Shown in pieces: positions 16,853 through 24,557 of a stretch of DNA of 64,000 bases (the first letter of the stretch is position 1; the number at the start of each line of letters is the position of its first letter). The stretch is taken from the NCBI GenBank assembly GCA_050486265.1, contig JBJHCY010000004.1, positions 62,001 to 126,000 on the forward strand, written 5' to 3'. The stretch comes from SLFH01 sp050486265. Lineage in GTDB: Bacteria; Planctomycetota; Phycisphaerae; Phycisphaerales; UBA1924. Below the pieces are notes generated by a model. That model was given only the letters and a program-made list of their open reading frames with translations. It was not told the DNA's origin and did no database searches. The position numbers and the translations under genes were made by a program.

Positions 16853-18115
16853 ATGTGGGGCGTGATCCACCTCGACCACAACGCGACCACCTGCCCCTCC
16901 GACGCCGTCTGCCAGGCCGTCGCCGAGGCGATGCGCGAGTGCTGGCACAACCCGTCGAGCATCCACCGCGCCGGCCAGCACGCCAAGGCGAAGGTCGAGC
17001 TTGCGCGTCGTGCTGTCGCCGACCTGATCTGCGCCAAACCCTCCGAGATCGTCTTCTCAGGCAGCGGGTCCGAAGCGATCGCGATGTGCCTGCGCGGGCT
17101 GGTCGAGCGCGAGGACGACCCGATCACCGCCGTGCTCAGCCCCGAAACCGAGCACTCGGCGATGCGCGGGTGCCTCAAATCCCTCGAAGGGCGTGGGCTG
17201 ATCCGTTGGATCCGCCTGCCCGTGGACTGCCGCGGCATCGTCACCCCCGAGGCCGTCGCCGAAGCGCTCGACGCCCTGCCGAAGGGCCAGCGGGCGCTCG
17301 TGAGCGTGCAGTGGGCCAACAACGAGACGGGCGTGATCCATCCGATCGAGGCGATCGCGTCGGTCGCGCGCGAGCGCGGCGCCTTCGTCTTCACCGACGC
17401 GACGCAGTGGGTCGGCAAGATGCCCGCCGATGTGCGCACGCTCGGTGTCGACCTCCTGACCTGCGCGCCGCACAAGTTCAACGGGCCCAAGGGGGTCGGG
17501 ATCATCTGGATCAGGCGGGGCCTGAAGCTGTCGCCCCTGGTGCCGGGCACGCAGGAACTCGGGCGACGCGCCGGCACGGAGAACACGCCGGGCATCGTCG
17601 GCGCCGGCGTCGCGGCACGCGAAGCCGCCAAGTGGCTGAGCGACCCGGAAAACCTCCGACGCAGCGAAGCCCTGCGCGACAAGCTCGAACAGGCGCTGCT
17701 CGAGCGCATCCCGGGCGCGAGGGTGAACGGGCTTGGGCCGGGCGCGGGGCGCGTGGCGCGGGGCGCAGGGGCCGAGCAGGACAACAACCACCCAGCGCCC
17801 GGCGCCCAGCGCCCCGCGCCCCGCGTCTGGTCCACCTCCAACATGACGCTGCCGGGCGTGCTCGCCGAGGCGCTGGTGATCGTGCTGTCGGAGCGCGGGG
17901 TGATGATCTCCGCGGGCTCGGCCTGCGGCTCCGGCTCGATCGAACCCTCGGCCGCGCTGATGGCGATGGGGCTCTGCCGCGAAGACGCGGAGTGCTCGAT
18001 CCGCCTGAGCATCGGCAAAGAAACGACCGAGGCCGAGATCGATGAGGCGATCGAGAAGATCGTGACGACGGCGCTGGAGATCGGCGCGAAGTGCGGGCAG
18101 AACGCGACGGCGTAG
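16853..18115 (+). CDS. Cysteine desulfurase (NifS/IscS class V aminotransferase)
   Basis: 420 residues. It converts cysteine to alanine and passes the sulfur, as persulfide, to Fe-S cluster or thio-cofactor synthesis. The PLP Lys is K208 in CAPHKFNGPKGVG and the catalytic Cys is C358 in SAGSACGSGSIEPS; the N-terminus (VIHLDHNATT) and ETEHSA motif are also typical. The start could be ATG 16853 or GTG 16862; the latter gives the usual family N-terminus. Residues about 294-325 are a Gly/Ala/Pro-rich insert between RVNG and RVWSTSN, absent from normal family members and encoded by an inverted repeat. No IscU or other Isc/Suf gene is adjacent. Confidence 0.9.
   Translation: MWGVIHLDHNATTCPSDAVCQAVAEAMRECWHNPSSIHRAGQHAKAKVELARRAVADLICAKPSEIVFSGSGSEAIAMCLRGLVEREDDPITAVLSPETEHSAMRGCLKSLEGRGLIRWIRLPVDCRGIVTPEAVAEALDALPKGQRALVSVQWANNETGVIHPIEAIASVARERGAFVFTDATQWVGKMPADVRTLGVDLLTCAPHKFNGPKGVGIIWIRRGLKLSPLVPGTQELGRRAGTENTPGIVGAGVAAREAAKWLSDPENLRRSEALRDKLEQALLERIPGARVNGLGPGAGRVARGAGAEQDNNHPAPGAQRPAPRVWSTSNMTLPGVLAEALVIVLSERGVMISAGSACGSGSIEPSAALMAMGLCREDAECSIRLSIGKETTEAEIDEAIEKIVTTALEIGAKCGQNATA
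17743..17825. repeat. Inverted GC-rich repeat inside the cysteine desulfurase gene
   Basis: Exact 11-bp arms CGCGGGGCGCG (17743-17753) and CGCGCCCCGCG (17815-17825), with imperfect pairing continuing inward. It encodes the extra 30-residue loop and stays in frame. Confidence 0.7.
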
Positions 18116-18122
18116 CTTGGGC
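18114..18122 (+). repeat. Direct repeat, left boundary of AT-rich insertion
   Basis: AGCTTGGGC, repeated at 20513-20521. The copy overlaps the stop codon of the cysteine desulfurase gene. AT-rich DNA begins immediately after it. Confidence 0.6.
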
Positions 18123-18148
18123 TATCCATAACAAAGGATCTGTCGACG

Positions 18149-20509
18149 ATGGGGCAATACAACTTCCACAACCTATCTTACAAAGAGTTTGAAGAGCTTG
18201 TTTGTGATCTGATGTCGAAGGTCCACAACACTCATTTTCAAAGCTTTGCCGCAGGTCCAGACGGCGGAATTGACCTTCTGACAGAGGACGCTGATACTGG
18301 TCGCCATATCGTTCAATGCAAGCACTATACGCGCACTACATACGCTAAGCTTCGCAGTGTGATACGACACGAGGAGCTTCCAAAGATCGCGCGATGCCAC
18401 CCAGAGCGATATACACTGGTGACTTCTTTGCCGCTTACGGAGCCGAATAAATCCGAGCTGCGAGACCTCTTAGATCCCTATTGCAAATCAACACAAGACA
18501 TTCTCGGCCTGGATGATTTGAATGCAATGGTAAGGCGAAACCCAGACATCGAGCGATCTCACTATAAACTATGGCTGACGAGCTTTGAGACCATGCAGCG
18601 ACTTGTTAATGGGCCGTCGCACGCAAAACTTCGCATTTGCACAGAAGAACTACGGACCAAAATGAGACTCTATGTCCAGTCTCCATCATTTCATGTCGCG
18701 CAGGACCTGCTTGACAACAATAACTATTGCATCATTTCCGGCCCCCCAGGGATCGGCAAGACAACACTCGCCGAAGCGCTGGCGGCACACTACCTAAACA
18801 ACGGATATGAACTGACAGTCGTGCACCAGAACGCTTCCGAAGCTATGGATTCGCTCGACCTACCCAGCAATGCAAAGCAACTCATCTACTACGATGATTT
18901 TCTTGGACATTCTGCCATCGCCGAAAAGCTGGGAAAGAACGAGGATATCACGATATCTAAACTCGTTCGTATGTGCCGAAAGAACAACAACATTAAACTC
19001 ATCCTGACCACTCGGGAGTACTTGCTCCAAGACGCCAAACAGTGTTACGAACGACTTAACACCGAACAAATTGATTTCTCTAAATGCATACTAACACTTT
19101 GCGAGTACAACCGGGAGCTGAGAGCACGAATACTTTACAATCATCTGTACTTTAGCTCAATTGACGAGGTAACTATACAAGACTTAGTGAGCAGTGAGGC
19201 CTTATTCAAGATTATTGACCACCCCAATTTCAGTCCACGGCTTATCGAGTGGAAGACACAAACCGATGTACAATCGAACACTGATTGTAAAGAGGGGTAC
19301 ATCAACGACTTCTTGCATGTTCTAGACCACCCCGACAAGCTTTGGACACATGCATACAAGCAAATTTCTCCCGCCGCAAGACTTGTGCTAGCCTCAATCG
19401 CCACATGCCCAACTAGAACCGACATCAAAGTGATCGAAGCTACATGGGCACAGATTTGCACATTGTTGTCGATTGACCTTGACCAGCCCAACCAGCAACA
19501 TTTTTTCCTTGACACACTCAAGCAATTAGACGGATCGTTTATTGCTACCGGGGTTGATGCCGATGGCAATACCTTTGTCTGGTTTCACGATGCCTCCATC
19601 GCGGACTTCATAAGACATAATGTTATGACATCAACTCGCATGGCGGACGCGCTTTTGCGCTCTTGCACGTACTTTGAGCAAATAGAAACACTAGCTAAAA
19701 TTGGAGCGAACGGTCGCGTGGAGCGATTCATATCGCTAGATTCGTCTTTGTACGATTCTCTGTGCGAAGCTGCGTGCAAAACATTACTCGGACGCATTTT
19801 GCCAAGCTATGCCTTCTATACGAGATACGGGGAATACCGCAAGTCAATGCTCAATCCCAAGATAGGTGATCGGCTCAAGTCCATTGCGCGATGGTACTCC
19901 GATACCCAACACGCTGCTTTTTTGTTGCGTGCATGTGATGTATTGGACAGTGCTAGCAACAAAGTGCCGCTAGAAAGCATTGCGACTCCAAGATCCTGCG
20001 TTTTTTTAGACGCAATCCAAAAGTCGGATTTCGTTCCAAAGGACGTCTCGGACCGACTCCTGTGCCGGTTTGTCCAAACTGCGATTGAAACCGGATATGG
20101 CATATTTGACCACGACGACTTGGACGAGTGGCTTCGCATTGTGACAGACTTTTCCCACGCGCTTAGCGATGATGTTCTAGACAACTGGAATGAGCTGGTA
20201 GTTGCGACCTGCGGCTTGGAATTGAATGAAATAGTCGATGACAGCGAGGACGACCCATACTACGCTGCCAACCGGCTTGATTGTCTTGAGCAGTTCCTTG
20301 AGTTACAACATATCGACGATTTGTCATACGAAATCGAGCGCGCTCGTGAACAAATTGATTCTGCTATCGGTGCCATGCCGCCTGATGATGTGCTACAGAA
20401 CCATTCCAAGCCAAATGATGCTGAGCAAGCCGATGCCTTTTCTGATGATCAAATCAATGCGCTTTTCGCGACACTGAACTACTCAAGAGACCGATTCGAG
20501 GACGATTGA
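18149..20509 (+). CDS. Restriction-endonuclease-like/STAND NTPase fusion, probable anti-phage defence
   Basis: 786 residues. Residues 10-75 are a PD-(D/E)XK nuclease of the Mrr type: FEELVCDLM, GPDGGIDLL (D42) and HIVQCKHY (Q56, K58). After a linker comes a STAND-type NTPase resembling the nSTAND3 group: Walker A GPPGIGKTT (198-206), Walker B LIYYDDFLG (245-253), ILTTREYLL sensor (285-293) and WFHDASIADFIR further on. The C-terminal 300 residues are helical and may be the sensor. STAND NTPases with nuclease effectors (Avs-like) cut DNA after recognising phage proteins. The GC content is far below the neighbours, the codon use differs, and a 9-bp direct repeat flanks the segment, so it was acquired horizontally. 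AAAGGA serves as ribosome site. It has no partner gene. Confidence 0.85.
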   Translation: MGQYNFHNLSYKEFEELVCDLMSKVHNTHFQSFAAGPDGGIDLLTEDADTGRHIVQCKHYTRTTYAKLRSVIRHEELPKIARCHPERYTLVTSLPLTEPNKSELRDLLDPYCKSTQDILGLDDLNAMVRRNPDIERSHYKLWLTSFETMQRLVNGPSHAKLRICTEELRTKMRLYVQSPSFHVAQDLLDNNNYCIISGPPGIGKTTLAEALAAHYLNNGYELTVVHQNASEAMDSLDLPSNAKQLIYYDDFLGHSAIAEKLGKNEDITISKLVRMCRKNNNIKLILTTREYLLQDAKQCYERLNTEQIDFSKCILTLCEYNRELRARILYNHLYFSSIDEVTIQDLVSSEALFKIIDHPNFSPRLIEWKTQTDVQSNTDCKEGYINDFLHVLDHPDKLWTHAYKQISPAARLVLASIATCPTRTDIKVIEATWAQICTLLSIDLDQPNQQHFFLDTLKQLDGSFIATGVDADGNTFVWFHDASIADFIRHNVMTSTRMADALLRSCTYFEQIETLAKIGANGRVERFISLDSSLYDSLCEAACKTLLGRILPSYAFYTRYGEYRKSMLNPKIGDRLKSIARWYSDTQHAAFLLRACDVLDSASNKVPLESIATPRSCVFLDAIQKSDFVPKDVSDRLLCRFVQTAIETGYGIFDHDDLDEWLRIVTDFSHALSDDVLDNWNELVVATCGLELNEIVDDSEDDPYYAANRLDCLEQFLELQHIDDLSYEIERAREQIDSAIGAMPPDDVLQNHSKPNDAEQADAFSDDQINALFATLNYSRDRFEDD

Positions 20510-20587
20510 CAAAGCTTGGGCCCACCCGAGCACAACGACGCCGAGCACGATCGCCGCCCCCGCCCCGATCCATCCTGCTTTGTGCAT
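20483..20587 (-). CDS. Small single-pass membrane protein, possibly truncated by insertion
   Basis: 34 codons. The ATG is preceded by GGGGAGG. The sequence GAGAAIVLGVVVLGWAQA is a convincing membrane span. The final residues and the stop lie inside the AT-rich insertion, antisense to the end of the STAND gene, so the original C-terminus was probably replaced. It may be non-functional. Confidence 0.3.
   Translation of the reverse strand: MHKAGWIGAGAAIVLGVVVLGWAQALSIVLESVS
20513..20521 (+). repeat. Direct repeat, right boundary of AT-rich insertion
   Basis: Second copy of AGCTTGGGC. GC-rich DNA resumes right after it. The pair encloses one gene only. Confidence 0.6.
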
Positions 20588-20693
20588 CCCTCGCGCCTCC
20601 CCTCGTGCTGTCAAGATTCCGGTCTTTGTTTAGACCGATGAGCCCCGGAGAAGTTCCGCCTTGCCGCCGCCGAACCTAGCCTTCTGCAAGCCC

Positions 20694-21554
20694 ATGACCG
20701 ACCAGCCCCAACCGCCCCAGACGCCCGAAACCCCGCCCGAGCAGCGGCCCGCTTTCTCCGACTTCGGCGCAAACCAGCCGATCGAGCGGATGAGCCGCCT
20801 GGCGCCGGTGGCCCTCGGCGCGGCGCTCATGGCCGGGGGCACGGGCATTTTCGCGATGGTCTCGCGGACGCTCTTTCCCGCGCTGGTCACCCCCGTGATC
20901 AGCCTGCTGGGCATCTTCATCGCGTCGGTCGCGCTGATCACCATCACCCGCTCGCGCGGCAAGATCGCCGGGGCGGGCATCGCGCTGGCCGGGATGGGGC
21001 TCTGTGTCGTGGTCTCGGTGCTCTCGCTCGGCCTGCTCATGGGGGCGATGAGCGGGGCGGGTCGCATCGCTGCGGCTGTCAACGAGGCGATGGCCGCCGC
21101 GATGGACCGCGACGCCGACGAACTCCGCTTCGCCATGCACCACGAGGCGCGCGAAAAGTTCGACCAGGAGATGCTCGAGGACTTCGCCCGCCTCGTCGAG
21201 GGGCAGGTCGGGGGCTTTGTCGGTTCGCCCGACCAGGTGCTGCGGGCGCGCTCGATGTGGAACCGGGTGCTGCCCGCGATGGAGCGCATCACCGAGACCG
21301 GGCTCGACCAGCGCGTGATCCCCTGGCCCGCCGAGTTCGAGAACGAGGCGGCGGTCGTGCTGCTGATCCTCCGCAGCCGCGCAGCCATGGCGGCGCCCTA
21401 CGGGCAGATCGTGGACATCGCGGTGCTGACCAACGACGGCTTCGAGATCCGCCTGATCGGCGACCGCCTGCCCGAGGCGCCGACGCCCCCCGAGGCGGAG
21501 GCCGAAAGGGAGGCGGAGTCCCAGTCCCGCCCGCCGCTGCATACCGGCGGGTGA
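20694..21554 (+). CDS. Inner-membrane protein of unknown function
   Basis: 286 residues. The Pro-rich cytoplasmic N-terminus is followed by three hydrophobic segments (ALGAALMAGGTGIFAMV, LVTPVISLLGIFIASVALI, GIALAGMGLCVVVSVLSLGL) and a soluble, acidic C-terminal half. No family is recognised. The ATG lacks a clear ribosome site, and a TTG at 20661 with GGAG upstream is an alternative. A GC-rich hairpin directly follows the stop. Confidence 0.65.
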   Translation: MTDQPQPPQTPETPPEQRPAFSDFGANQPIERMSRLAPVALGAALMAGGTGIFAMVSRTLFPALVTPVISLLGIFIASVALITITRSRGKIAGAGIALAGMGLCVVVSVLSLGLLMGAMSGAGRIAAAVNEAMAAAMDRDADELRFAMHHEAREKFDQEMLEDFARLVEGQVGGFVGSPDQVLRARSMWNRVLPAMERITETGLDQRVIPWPAEFENEAAVVLLILRSRAAMAAPYGQIVDIAVLTNDGFEIRLIGDRLPEAPTPPEAEAEREAESQSRPPLHTGG

Positions 21555-22263
21555 ACGCCCGCTTCGCGGGCGAGAGGGTCGAGCACGCGAGCGGGAGAAC
21601 AGGCGAGCAAAGAACGGAAGAGGAAGAGACACCGCTCGGCGAGCCGTGACTTCCGACTGCTCTTCGACCGACGCTGCGCCCCGGCCTGCTGAAAGCCCCG
21701 AAGGGGCGCGGGGTTGTAGCCGCGGGTGGAAGCGTGCGCAGCACGCTGGAACCCGTGGAAAGCGTCATGCATTATCCCCCGCTCTGAAGGAGCGGAGGAC
21801 GCGCACAATCAGCACCACGCATTCCTTCGCCCCTTCAGGGCGAAGTATCTTTCATTCCGCTGTCCACGGGTTGCGCGCAGACCGACACTGCGCGTCGGCC
21901 TGCGCTCCACCCGCGGCTACAACCCATCGCTCCTTCGGAGCGAGGGAAGCGCAAGGGCCGGTCGGATCTCCCGCCGCCATACAGCGCGAACTTTAAGAAC
22001 TCCACACGCTACGGCACGGCAGGACCCCGGATCTCTCCGCCGAACCGTTTCGTGGATGGCTCACGAGCCAAACCGCCCCGCATCCCCCACCCCTGTGCGC
22101 CGGTTCGCGGCGGTCCGGCCGCTCTCCCTTGCCCCGCTCGCGACCGGGGGTAGTCTGGCGGTGCACGAGGCTCCCCGCCTGTTCAGTCCCCCGCCGCCGT
22201 TCGGCGCCGCCCCCGGGCCGGCGCGTGCGGCGTGGTCTCGGCCCGGGTGTGAAAGGGGACGCG
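21555..22263. other. Intergenic region with structured element
   Basis: About 700 bases without a convincing gene. It contains the palindromic element listed at 21695-21942; the rest is GC-rich and shows no promoter I would defend. Confidence 0.5.
21695..21942. repeat. Multi-hairpin palindromic intergenic element
   Basis: A perfect 20-bp inverted repeat (21711-21730 with 21906-21925) encloses a second 10-bp pair (21750-21759 with 21863-21872). Four GC-rich hairpins with 3-5 base loops sit at both ends and in the middle (21695-21707, 21780-21794, 21825-21845, 21928-21942). The symmetry is far beyond chance and would fold as RNA or cruciform DNA. Similar elements occur between genes in planctomycetes, but their function is not known to me. 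Confidence 0.75.
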
Positions 22264-22845
22264 ATGCGTCGGACGAAGATCGGGATGCTGGGGCTGGTTG
22301 TCGGGCTGGGGCTGCTCTCGCTGGGCGGGTGCGTCAGCCCCGAGGCCTTCGGGCGGGCGTACGAGGCGGCGGTCGAGGCCCGGGAGCGCCGGGCGGCGGA
22401 GGTCCGGGCGATCGAGGGGGTGCTCGCGAGGCCAGACCTGCCGCCGGCCGACCGGGCGGAGCTGGAAGCGACGCTGGCCGAGGCGAGGGCGCTGCACGGG
22501 GCGGCGGACGCGGCCGTTCGGCGGGCGGATCAGCTCATCGCTGAAACCAAAGACCCCCAGGGACCGATTTCACAGGCGGTCGAGCTCGTGGCGCCGTGGA
22601 TCCCCGAGCCGGCCCGGGGGCCCCTCGTGCTGGGGGCCGCGGCGGCGGGGGTCGCCCTGCGGTCGCTGCAGTGGAGGCGGGGGCTGGTCTCGGTGATCGA
22701 GGGTCTGGACAGGGCGATGAAAGACGACGGCGCGTTCGCCCAACAATTCAAGAGCCACGCGGACCTGTTCCGGAGCTCCCAGACCGCGCTGGCCCGCCGT
22801 GTTGTCGACGACACGGTCCGGCGGCGTCGGAGGCCGTCGGCGTAA
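22264..22845 (+). CDS. Putative lipoprotein, unknown function
   Basis: 193 residues. The ATG follows AAAGGGG. The signal sequence ends with the lipobox-like LGGC (Cys 23), so it is probably lipid-anchored. An Arg/Glu/Ala-rich coiled-coil-like segment (about 30-105) is followed by a hydrophobic stretch GPLVLGAAAAGVALRSL and an amphipathic end. No family is recognised. It lies 18 bases before a pseudopilin gene, so the three genes up to 24470 may be one operon. Confidence 0.7.
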   Translation: MRRTKIGMLGLVVGLGLLSLGGCVSPEAFGRAYEAAVEARERRAAEVRAIEGVLARPDLPPADRAELEATLAEARALHGAADAAVRRADQLIAETKDPQGPISQAVELVAPWIPEPARGPLVLGAAAAGVALRSLQWRRGLVSVIEGLDRAMKDDGAFAQQFKSHADLFRSSQTALARRVVDDTVRRRRRPSA

Positions 22846-22863
22846 TCCGGAGGGTGGACCGTC

Positions 22864-23604
22864 ATGAGAAGCTGGCGCACGCGCGTACCCCTTCCCCCGC
22901 AGCGCCGGGGGTTCACCCTGATCGAACTTCTGGTGGTGATCAGCATCATCGCGATCCTGATCGGGCTGCTGCTGCCCGCGTTGGGTTCTGCCCGCGAGTC
23001 GGCGCGGCGGCTGACCTGTCTGACCAACCTCCGGAGCCTCGGCACCGCCATGAGCATGTACATGGACGAGCGGGGAGGGGTCCTGCCCCAGGTGCTGCCC
23101 CTCCAGCAGCCGGGCGGCCTGAACCAGGACGCGGCGCTGCTGGATGTGCTCGAGGACTACCTCAGCGCCCGCGTGCCTCGGAAGGACGCCTCGGAAGAGT
23201 TCTTCGAGTATGTGGGCCCGCCGTTCCGCTGCCCGTCGGACATCGTCGGGACCGACACCGAGACGGGGTACGAGCCGGTCTGGCGGACCACGGGCACGAG
23301 CTACTACTACGACGCGGGGGCGGTCATGCTCTGGGCGGCGATCTTTCCCAGAACCGGCATCACCGATCCCGACGCCATCGCCCGCGAAGTGACGCTCATG
23401 TACGAGCAGAAGCGCGTCGGCCGGTACTTCGGCCTGCCGACCGGCATCGACGCGCCGGTGATGTCTGATGCGGACAATTGGCACCGGCCCAACACCAGCC
23501 GGACCAACGGCGGCAAGAACGCCGTCTTCTTCGGCGATTGGCGTGCGGACTGGTTCGAGTCCGGCCTCGCCCCGCTCGACAGCCAGCGCCGTCCCGGCGG
23601 CTGA
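22864..23604 (+). CDS. Type II pseudopilin-like protein with prepilin N-terminus
   Basis: 246 residues, with GGAGGG upstream. The N-terminus RGFTLIELLVVISIIAIL is a type III prepilin signal: peptidase cleavage after G16 and Glu at +5 (E21). Such proteins assemble into type II secretion-like or planctomycete-specific fibres. The C-terminal globular domain includes FRCPSDIVGTD and KNAVFFGDWRADWF, which fit the large planctomycete family of prepilin-like proteins with a C-terminal H/F-x-D-G/W type motif. No other secretion genes are nearby. Confidence 0.85.
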   Translation: MRSWRTRVPLPPQRRGFTLIELLVVISIIAILIGLLLPALGSARESARRLTCLTNLRSLGTAMSMYMDERGGVLPQVLPLQQPGGLNQDAALLDVLEDYLSARVPRKDASEEFFEYVGPPFRCPSDIVGTDTETGYEPVWRTTGTSYYYDAGAVMLWAAIFPRTGITDPDAIAREVTLMYEQKRVGRYFGLPTGIDAPVMSDADNWHRPNTSRTNGGKNAVFFGDWRADWFESGLAPLDSQRRPGG

Positions 23605-23624
23605 GCGCCACGGAGTCTCCCCCG

Positions 23625-24470
23625 ATGATCCAACCCCAAGGCAACCAGCAGGGCACGGGCTTCGAGCCGCTCGTCGATGACGAGATGCTCGCGCCTTCGA
23701 GCAAAGCCAAGCCGAAAAAGAGCTTCCGCGATCGATTGAACGACACCGGCGCGGCGGTGCTCTACGGGCCCTGGAAGACCAGGAAAGCCCGCAAGATCAG
23801 CGTCCCCGTCGCCGGGGCGCTGGTGGTGCTGCTCGGGGTGGGGGCGTACCTGCACCTGCGCCCGACGCCGATGCCAGACTTCCGCGAAGACCCGCTGGAC
23901 CGCGTGTTCGGCTACACGCTGCTCACGGCCGACTTCAACAAGCTTCCCGTCGAGCAGCGCCTGGAACTCGTCGCGACGCTCACCCAGCGTCTTGGCAACC
24001 TGTCCGCCTCCGACGCCGGGCTGATGGCGGCGTTCGCGGCGGGCATCGCCGGTGAGGGGCGGCGCCAGCTCGAAGAAAACTTCACGACCCTGATGGTCGA
24101 CACCTGGGATCTCCTGGCCACCGAACACGAGTTTTCGTCGCCCGAAGAACGGGAGCGGAGCGCCGAAGACTCGTATGTTCGGCTGGTCAGGATCCTGTCG
24201 ACCTTCGACGGGCGGCCCGACGAGCGATCGCGCGAGGAGATCCTCGCCGAGGGGCGTCGGGAGGCCCAGCGTGGCGTCGAGCGGCTGGCCGAACGCCGGC
24301 CTTCAGACCGCAGGACCAGCCGCCTGTTCCGCTTCGCCAACGAGGATGTGGGCGGGCAGGCCTCGCCCCAGCAGAAGTCGAGGATCAGCGTGCTCATGCG
24401 CGACATGACCCGCACCCTCCGCAACGAGGATGTCCAGACCGGCAAGCCCAAGGACCCCGGCGGGGGCTGA
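23625..24470 (+). CDS. Single-pass membrane protein of unknown function
   Basis: 281 residues. The ATG is preceded by GGAG. The Gln/Pro-rich cytoplasmic N-terminus is followed by one span (SVPVAGALVVLLGVGAYLHL, about 60-79) and a helical, charged C-terminal domain (80-281) rich in Glu and Arg. It follows the pseudopilin gene by 20 bases and is likely co-transcribed with it. No catalytic motif is seen. Confidence 0.7.
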   Translation: MIQPQGNQQGTGFEPLVDDEMLAPSSKAKPKKSFRDRLNDTGAAVLYGPWKTRKARKISVPVAGALVVLLGVGAYLHLRPTPMPDFREDPLDRVFGYTLLTADFNKLPVEQRLELVATLTQRLGNLSASDAGLMAAFAAGIAGEGRRQLEENFTTLMVDTWDLLATEHEFSSPEERERSAEDSYVRLVRILSTFDGRPDERSREEILAEGRREAQRGVERLAERRPSDRRTSRLFRFANEDVGGQASPQQKSRISVLMRDMTRTLRNEDVQTGKPKDPGGG

Positions 24471-24500
24471 GCCAGAAACGCCCGCGGCCAAATGAGAAAG

Positions 24501-24540
24501 CGCCCGCCGCTCCTCCACGGCGGGCGCTTCTGGTTTTGTG
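24501..24540. terminator. Intrinsic terminator between convergent genes
   Basis: An 11-bp stem AGCGCCCGCCG/CGGCGGGCGCT (24501-24511 with 24520-24530), with T-rich tails on both strands. Confidence 0.85.
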
Positions 24541-24557
24541 ACTCGGTCGGGATCGCG

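Noticed and set aside
22264..24470. Possible prophage remnant suggested by small lipoprotein and membrane genes
   Set aside because: The prepilin-type protein, GC content and lack of any phage structural or integrase gene argue against it.
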